Source: Zygotorulaspora mrakii (Eukaryota > Ascomycota > Saccharomycetes > Saccharomycetales > Saccharomycetaceae). From it: a stretch of DNA of 64,000 nt. The first letter of the stretch is position 1, and every line of letters begins with the position of its first letter. Below, piece by piece: positions 59,651 to 64,000 of this stretch. A program made the translations under genes and the position numbers. The DNA is taken from the NCBI RefSeq assembly GCF_013402915.1, contig NC_050720.1, positions 1,054,001-1,118,000 on the forward strand. Direction: 5' to 3'. Below the pieces are notes generated by a model. The model made no database searches. It worked only from the letters and a program-made list of their open reading frames with translations, and had not been told where the DNA came from.

Positions 59651-61090
59651 CTAGTCAAAAGTCTTCTTGGTGCCGGCAAATGAGGCGGTGTTTCTGGCAC
59701 CCAATGGAGAGTTGTTGGCACCGGACCCGCTGGATCTGAAGCCACCACGACCACCACGGTCTCCACCTCTGAAGCTACCACCACGACCACCGCGGTCTCC
59801 ACCTCTGAAGCTACCACCGCGACCACCACGGTCACCACCTCTGAAGCTACCGCCGCGACCGCCACGACCACCACGGCTACCGTTGTCGTTGTTTGGTCTT
59901 GGAGTAGAATAATCTAGTCTAACTGGTCTGTTGTCGACATACTCACCTTGTAGAGCTTCTAGGGCTTTCTTGGCGTCTTCGACATTTCCGTATTGAACGT
60001 AACCGAAACCTTTTGGTTGCTCGGTTTCTGGATGGGTTGGAATACGAACGGACACAATATCACCGTATTTGGAAAACATTTCGTAGAGGTTGTCTTTGTC
60101 AGCATTGAACGATAAGTTACCCAAGAACAAAGTCTCGGAAGGCTCGGATGGAACATCACCGTACTTCTTGGCACGGTCACCACGGTCAGCACGGTCACCA
60201 CCAGCTGGTTTACTGGTAGACATATCACAGTTGATTGGTCTACCATCAATTTCCTTACCGTGCATTTCTTTGACGGCTTTTTCAGCGTATGATTTATCCT
60301 CAAAATCAACGTAACCGTAACCACGAGATCTGTCGGAGTCTCTTTCGTAGATGACTCTTGCACTCACCACACCACCAATGTGATCGAATTCGTTTTTTAG
60401 CCATTCATCGTCAATGGACCATGATAGTCTACCGACAAAGATAGTAGCTGGTTCACCAGATAGCTCAACCTTGGTCTTTTTGTTACTTGGCTCTTCAGAC
60501 GACTCTTCAGCGGATTCTTCAGCTTTACGTTTCTTTGGAACATCTTCATCATCAGACGAAGATGAAGATGAAGAGGATGAAGAGGAAGAACTCTTTGCCT
60601 TCTCTTCTTCATCATCATCAGATGAGCTATCGCTATCAGAGGAAGAGTCTGAGCTGGAATCAGAGTTGGAGGCCGACTTGGATTCGCTCTTGGCTGGTTT
60701 CTCTTTCGCCTTTTCTTCTTCTTCGTCAGAGCTGGAATCAGAATCAGAGCTAGAGTCAGAATCAGAGCTGGAATCAGAAGCAGAGCTAGAAGCGGAATCG
60801 GAATCAGAGCTAGCGCTTGAAGCCTTTTCTTTCTTGGTTTCTTTTTTAGCGTCCTTCTTAGTATCCTTCTTGGCCTCCTTCTTGGTCACCTTCTTTGGCT
60901 TCTCAGCCTCGCTATCCGAGGAGGAATCGCTAGATGAGTCACTGTCAGATGATGAAGAGCCGTCCTCGCTTTCGCTTGAGGAGGAAGAGGAAGATTCAGA
61001 TGCAGATACGTCTACAACCTTTTCCTCCTTCTTGCTCTTGACAGATTTTTTGGTACTCTTATTGCTAGCAGCTTTAGCGGTCTTGGCCAT
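59651..61090 (-). CDS. NSR1: Nsr1, nucleolin-like protein
   Basis: From the ATG at 61090 (MAKTAKAASNKSTK) the protein has 479 residues, longer than S. cerevisiae Nsr1 (414). It has a Lys-rich start, then about 170 residues of alternating Ser-Asp/Glu runs and Lys-rich blocks, which are probable casein-kinase targets. Two RRMs follow at about 212-288 (TIFVGRLSWSIDDEWL) and 310-388 (TLFLGNLSFNADKDNL). The C-terminal Gly/Arg tail contains RGGSFRGGD three times. Nsr1 assists pre-rRNA processing and binds nuclear localisation signals. PAC and RRPE sites lie 117-142 bases upstream. It matches YGR159C. Confidence 0.95.
   Translation of the reverse strand: MAKTAKAASNKSTKKSVKSKKEEKVVDVSASESSSSSSSESEDGSSSSDSDSSSDSSSDSEAEKPKKVTKKEAKKDTKKDAKKETKKEKASSASSDSDSASSSASDSSSDSDSSSDSDSSSDEEEEKAKEKPAKSESKSASNSDSSSDSSSDSDSSSDDDEEEKAKSSSSSSSSSSSSSDDEDVPKKRKAEESAEESSEEPSNKKTKVELSGEPATIFVGRLSWSIDDEWLKNEFDHIGGVVSARVIYERDSDRSRGYGYVDFEDKSYAEKAVKEMHGKEIDGRPINCDMSTSKPAGGDRADRGDRAKKYGDVPSEPSETLFLGNLSFNADKDNLYEMFSKYGDIVSVRIPTHPETEQPKGFGYVQYGNVEDAKKALEALQGEYVDNRPVRLDYSTPRPNNDNGSRGGRGGRGGSFRGGDRGGRGGSFRGGDRGGRGGSFRGGDRGGRGGFRSSGSGANNSPLGARNTASFAGTKKTFD
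59748..59874. repeat. tandem repeat coding the Gly/Arg tail of NSR1
   Basis: Near-perfect repeats of a unit of about 36 bases (roughly CCACCACGGTCTCCACCTCT-type) within the GAR region. Each unit encodes RGGRGGSFRGGD. Frames on other strands here (such as poly-Val or Pro-Arg) are repeat shadows. Confidence 0.75.
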
Positions 61091-61424
61091 CTTGAATATT
61101 ACTTTGTGGATTGACTTGTTGAGAAGAAAGACTTGTTCTTCGTTAACCAAACTTTATAAAGTAGTTGTTATTAACTAAGAAAGTCGCTTCAGGCTTGCGA
61201 TGCGATGCGATGAGCTGAATTTGAAAAATTTTCAACCTGAAAAGAAAAGGGTGATGAGGTCGATTTATCTCTTAATACGTACGAATAGTACTATAGACGT
61301 AATATTGGTTTAACATCAAGTAGAGATTAACAGTAGGGCAACTCTTGCGTGGCATTACTTCCTTAGAATTTCCATAATCATGCACGGGACAACCGACTGA
61401 CTCAACAAGAACCAATGGGTCTGC
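61091..61424. promoter_or_regulatory. NSR1 promoter and wall-protein 3' flank
   Basis: 334 bases containing the PAC/RRPE pair. Nothing else is recognised. Confidence 0.5.
61207..61232. promoter_or_regulatory. PAC and RRPE sites of NSR1
   Basis: GCGATGAG (61207-61214, exact PAC) and TGAAAAATTTT (61222-61232, exact RRPE core) are separated by seven bases. Three near-tandem GCGAT units precede the PAC. Confidence 0.78.
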
Positions 61425-64000
61425 TCATAGCAGGAATAGGAGCGGAAGAATGAAATACAATTGGCGAGATTTAGGCTTTATAGCAGAATTCTGTGGCAGT
61501 ATCGAAGGATTTGAGGTTATTTGGATGTCCGTTATACTGTAGGATGGGGGCAGTGATTGAGCTGAATTGCGCGTTGGCGCAATTGTTGATGAGCCTTGGA
61601 CGCCTGATGTCGTAGGGTAGAATGCCCCGCTGCCATAACTGGTTGTAGAGGTGACTGTGACTACTGGGGGTTGCAAGGGCGTGGTAGAATTAGCGTTACC
61701 ATGCGAAGCGGGATAAATATGATCTGACTTGGTTTCGTCTGTTGGAAGTCTTGAAGTGAAAGAGCTGGTTGATAGCTGTCCAGTAGGTGTCGTGAGAGCT
61801 GTATTTGTTGTTCCAACGGTTATATTAGAGATGAGAACCTCGGAAGCGGTATTGTGTGAAAGTGTCGACGGTCCCATGAGATTGACAGGACTGTTTAAAC
61901 TTGTTGCATCGTGTGACGTTTGAGTAGTGAGAAATATCGCCGTTGTAGTCAATGGTGCCATATCGGGCTGTGCTACGGGCTGCGTTAATCTTGTGGTCAA
62001 AATGCTGAGGTTTGCAGTGACTACAGCATTAACAGTACTGGTGGAACTTGCTATATCTGGGGTTTCTCCGGAGACTGCAGAAGTTTCTGTTACTGTTTTA
62101 GTGGCTGCGCAAGAACCATCTGCTGTTTCTGTGTACGTCGTTGTTACTGTACTGACCATTTGAACGGTATTTGGAGAGCCCACATGATTCACAGTGTAGG
62201 GAATTGTTACTATGTGATCGTTTGTGACCGTGATAGTCTCTGTTATGGGACCAGTCCCCTGATTCAATGCTGTCGTTGTCATGTTCAAGTAAACTGTAAG
62301 CACCGAACGCTTTTTAGGCGCACTTACAATGACTGTGGTTGGTGTTATAATCGTAGTGCCAAAAATGGTGGCTGATCCATTTTGAACTATTGTGGTTGGT
62401 ACTGTCTGTGTCACTTTTTCAGTGATAGTCGATTGTCCTTCAAAACTTGTTGTTGCGACCGCATTTCTTACCGTATCTGTAAAGGTTGTGACGACAGTTG
62501 ATGTTTCTGTCACTGCGCTTATTCTTAAAGTGCAATTGGATGAAGTTGCGGTTTCAATTTGAGTCAAAGTACTTACTTCATTTACAGTTTCCGTTTCAGT
62601 TAAGGTGACTATAGTTGGTACCATCTGCGTTACTGTTTCAGTGATATTTGATTCTGGCCCAATAAGTGTGGTTCCAGCATCACTTCTCGCTGCACCTGTA
62701 GCAGTGGCAGTTACAGTTACAGTGACAGTAGCAGTAGCAGTAGCAGTAGCAGTAGCAACAACGGTCGTTTTTTCTGTCACTACGCTAATGCATGTAGTAC
62801 CATCGGACAGAGCGGTTTGAATTTGAGTTAAAGTACTTGTCTCATTAACAGTTGCCGTTTCAGTTTGAGTTACAGTATTTGAAATGGTATCGTAAATGGT
62901 TGAGAAGTTTGTTTCGTATGCTGTGGCCGTTACCCATTGAGTATTCTGTATCCTCTCGATGATTTGATTACTGCATTCACCGTTAGATGAGCTATTCAAC
63001 AAAGTCGTGGTCTGACGTGAACTACTGGTGAAGGATAACGTAGTGGTAGATTCTCCTGTTGCGCTTATACTTGAACTCCTGCCGGACAAAGTTCTACCGG
63101 TAGATCTAATTACTGTATTTGAGCTTAAAACGCTGTCACTTGGAATAGTTGTAAAAGACTGCGTACTTGTCCTTGGCAAACTACAACTGGGGCATACCGT
63201 AGAGGTAAATGTGCTGATTGATGTAGTTGCCGTACTTGAGCTCCCTTGTGTACTAATTGAATGAGCAGTAGAAGAGGTTGTGCTAGTAGATCCAGTTGTG
63301 GGACTTGAGGTTGCAGAACTGCTGCTTAAATCGGTCGTGGAAGAAAAGTAACTCGACTGTGAACTGTCACTTGAGATGGATGTCGAGGAAGCCGTTGTGG
63401 TAGATCTGATCGTGGTGCTTGAACCTGAAAAACTGGTGCTTGAACTACTTGTATATGAAGCTGTACTGGTCGATCCAGTCGCTGTACTAGAGGTTAAAAC
63501 GCTGCCACTTGAAATAGTTGTAAAAGACTGCGTACTTGTTCTTGAAGAAATACAACTTGGGCAAACAGTAGAGGTAATTGTGCTGACAGACGTAGTTGTG
63601 GTACTTGAACTGCTGCTTGAACTGCTGCTTGAACTGCTGCTTGAACTGCTGCTTGAACTGCTGCTTGAACTGGTTCTAGAGAAAGTCGTTCTGGTAGAGG
63701 AAGTCGTCGTGGTAGAGGTAGTTGCTCGCGAACTGCTGCTTAGACTGCTAGTAAAAGACGTTGCACTTGTGCCTGAAGCACTACAACTTGGGCAAACAGT
63801 AGAGGAAGTTGTCCTGGTAGAGGCAGTCGCACTTGAACTGCGGCTTGGACTAGTTCTAGAGGAAGTTGTACTGGCAGATCTGGTACTGGTACCTGAGCTT
63901 GAAAAACCACAACTTGGACAGATGGTAGAGGTCACTGTGCTTGTAATTCTAGTTGTCGTGCTGGGAGTTGTAATACTGCAACTTGGACAAATAGTCGATG
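61425..64000 (-). CDS. Ser/Thr-rich, probably GPI-anchored wall protein (5' end outside window)
   Basis: The frame is open from 64000 to the stop at 61425, so at least 858 residues are visible and the start is missing. Ser and Thr dominate. The pattern S-T-[IV]-CPSC occurs five times in the visible N-terminal part. In the middle, a block of about 90-100 residues (with VNETSTLTQI and VNEVSTLTQI) is duplicated, each time with cysteines. The C-terminus ends in a hydrophobic stretch (LYFILPLLFLL) after a polar region with small residues (QNSAIKPKS), as in a GPI signal. Such proteins are mannosylated wall adhesins or mucins. I do not recognise a specific family. A relation to Aga1-like wall anchors is possible but unproven. 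Confidence 0.8.
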   Translation of the reverse strand, partial: STICPSCSITTPSTTTRITSTVTSTICPSCGFSSSGTSTRSASTTSSRTSPSRSSSATASTRTTSSTVCPSCSASGTSATSFTSSLSSSSRATTSTTTTSSTRTTFSRTSSSSSSSSSSSSSSSSSSSSSSSTTTTSVSTITSTVCPSCISSRTSTQSFTTISSGSVLTSSTATGSTSTASYTSSSSTSFSGSSTTIRSTTTASSTSISSDSSQSSYFSSTTDLSSSSATSSPTTGSTSTTSSTAHSISTQGSSSTATTSISTFTSTVCPSCSLPRTSTQSFTTIPSDSVLSSNTVIRSTGRTLSGRSSSISATGESTTTLSFTSSSRQTTTLLNSSSNGECSNQIIERIQNTQWVTATAYETNFSTIYDTISNTVTQTETATVNETSTLTQIQTALSDGTTCISVVTEKTTVVATATATATATVTVTVTATATGAARSDAGTTLIGPESNITETVTQMVPTIVTLTETETVNEVSTLTQIETATSSNCTLRISAVTETSTVVTTFTDTVRNAVATTSFEGQSTITEKVTQTVPTTIVQNGSATIFGTTIITPTTVIVSAPKKRSVLTVYLNMTTTALNQGTGPITETITVTNDHIVTIPYTVNHVGSPNTVQMVSTVTTTYTETADGSCAATKTVTETSAVSGETPDIASSTSTVNAVVTANLSILTTRLTQPVAQPDMAPLTTTAIFLTTQTSHDATSLNSPVNLMGPSTLSHNTASEVLISNITVGTTNTALTTPTGQLSTSSFTSRLPTDETKSDHIYPASHGNANSTTPLQPPVVTVTSTTSYGSGAFYPTTSGVQGSSTIAPTRNSAQSLPPSYSITDIQITSNPSILPQNSAIKPKSRQLYFILPLLFLL
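63604..63675. repeat. 12-base tandem repeat in the wall-protein gene
   Basis: About six copies of CTTGAACTGCTG, nearly perfect, encoding a run of serines. Such repeats change length readily. Upstream at about 62698-62760 a second simple repeat (AGTAGC-type) encodes alternating Thr and Ala or Val. Confidence 0.85.

Noticed and set aside
60414..61178. A 254-codon plus-strand frame rich in Ser, Glu and Leu
   Set aside because: It is the antisense shadow of the Ser/Asp/Lys-rich N-terminal half of NSR1; the simple repeats keep the other strand open.

Overview
The window is nuclear DNA from a budding yeast of the family Saccharomycetaceae. The evidence is compact single-exon genes, a few short introns with GTAAGT-type donors and TACTAAC branch points, an intron-containing tRNA-Phe, and many proteins close in sequence and length to Saccharomyces cerevisiae ones. 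Genes that S. cerevisiae splits between two duplicated chromosome regions are interleaved here in one array, mostly with matching orientations. These regions are YGL030-045 with YGR145-159, and YBL101-103 with YPR028-031. This is what a lineage that branched before the whole-genome duplication should look like. The genus cannot be fixed from the sequence; a Zygosaccharomyces/Torulaspora-type yeast is my guess.

Left block (1-13.8 kb): NTO1 (cut by the left edge), an MNN2/MNN5-type mannosyltransferase, RTG3, SFT2, ECM21/CSR2, APL4 and the spliced YOP1. A tRNA-Phe with an intron follows. Then come CGR1 and CCM1, which look relocated and inverted relative to their expected place.

Middle block (18-39.6 kb): OCH1, PNC1, a small lineage-specific membrane/secreted protein that may belong to the killer-toxin-like families, a VIR1-like gene, ENP2, SEC9, ECL1, MIG1, HOP2 (one 3' intron), a peroxisomal urate oxidase that S. 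cerevisiae lacks, NAT2, AGA2, RPL24, RPL30 (intron directly after the ATG, with its autoregulatory kink-turn) and GPC1.

Gene-poor gap (39.6-43.6 kb): no intact gene. It holds a decayed coding relic, several diverged LTR-like repeats next to a tRNA-Ala, and probably an old rearrangement junction.

Right block (43.9-61.1 kb): RSR1, a PITH-domain protein, HEM2, CYS4, a small mitochondrial-type protein, DST1, the tandem RRM pair RNA15 and PTI1, CHO2, MTR3, RIM8 and NSR1. The window ends in a long Ser/Thr-rich, probably GPI-anchored wall protein cut by the right edge.

Several promoters carry sites that fit the gene's job: Cbf1 and Met31/32 at CYS4, UAS-INO at CHO2, URS1 at HOP2, GATA at uricase, and PAC/RRPE at ENP2, CGR1 and NSR1. 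No gene set here forms an operon. Themes that recur are Golgi mannosylation and trafficking (MNN2-like, OCH1, SFT2, APL4, SEC9), ribosome production (CGR1, ENP2, RPL24, RPL30, NSR1, MTR3) and mRNA 3'-end formation (RNA15, PTI1).
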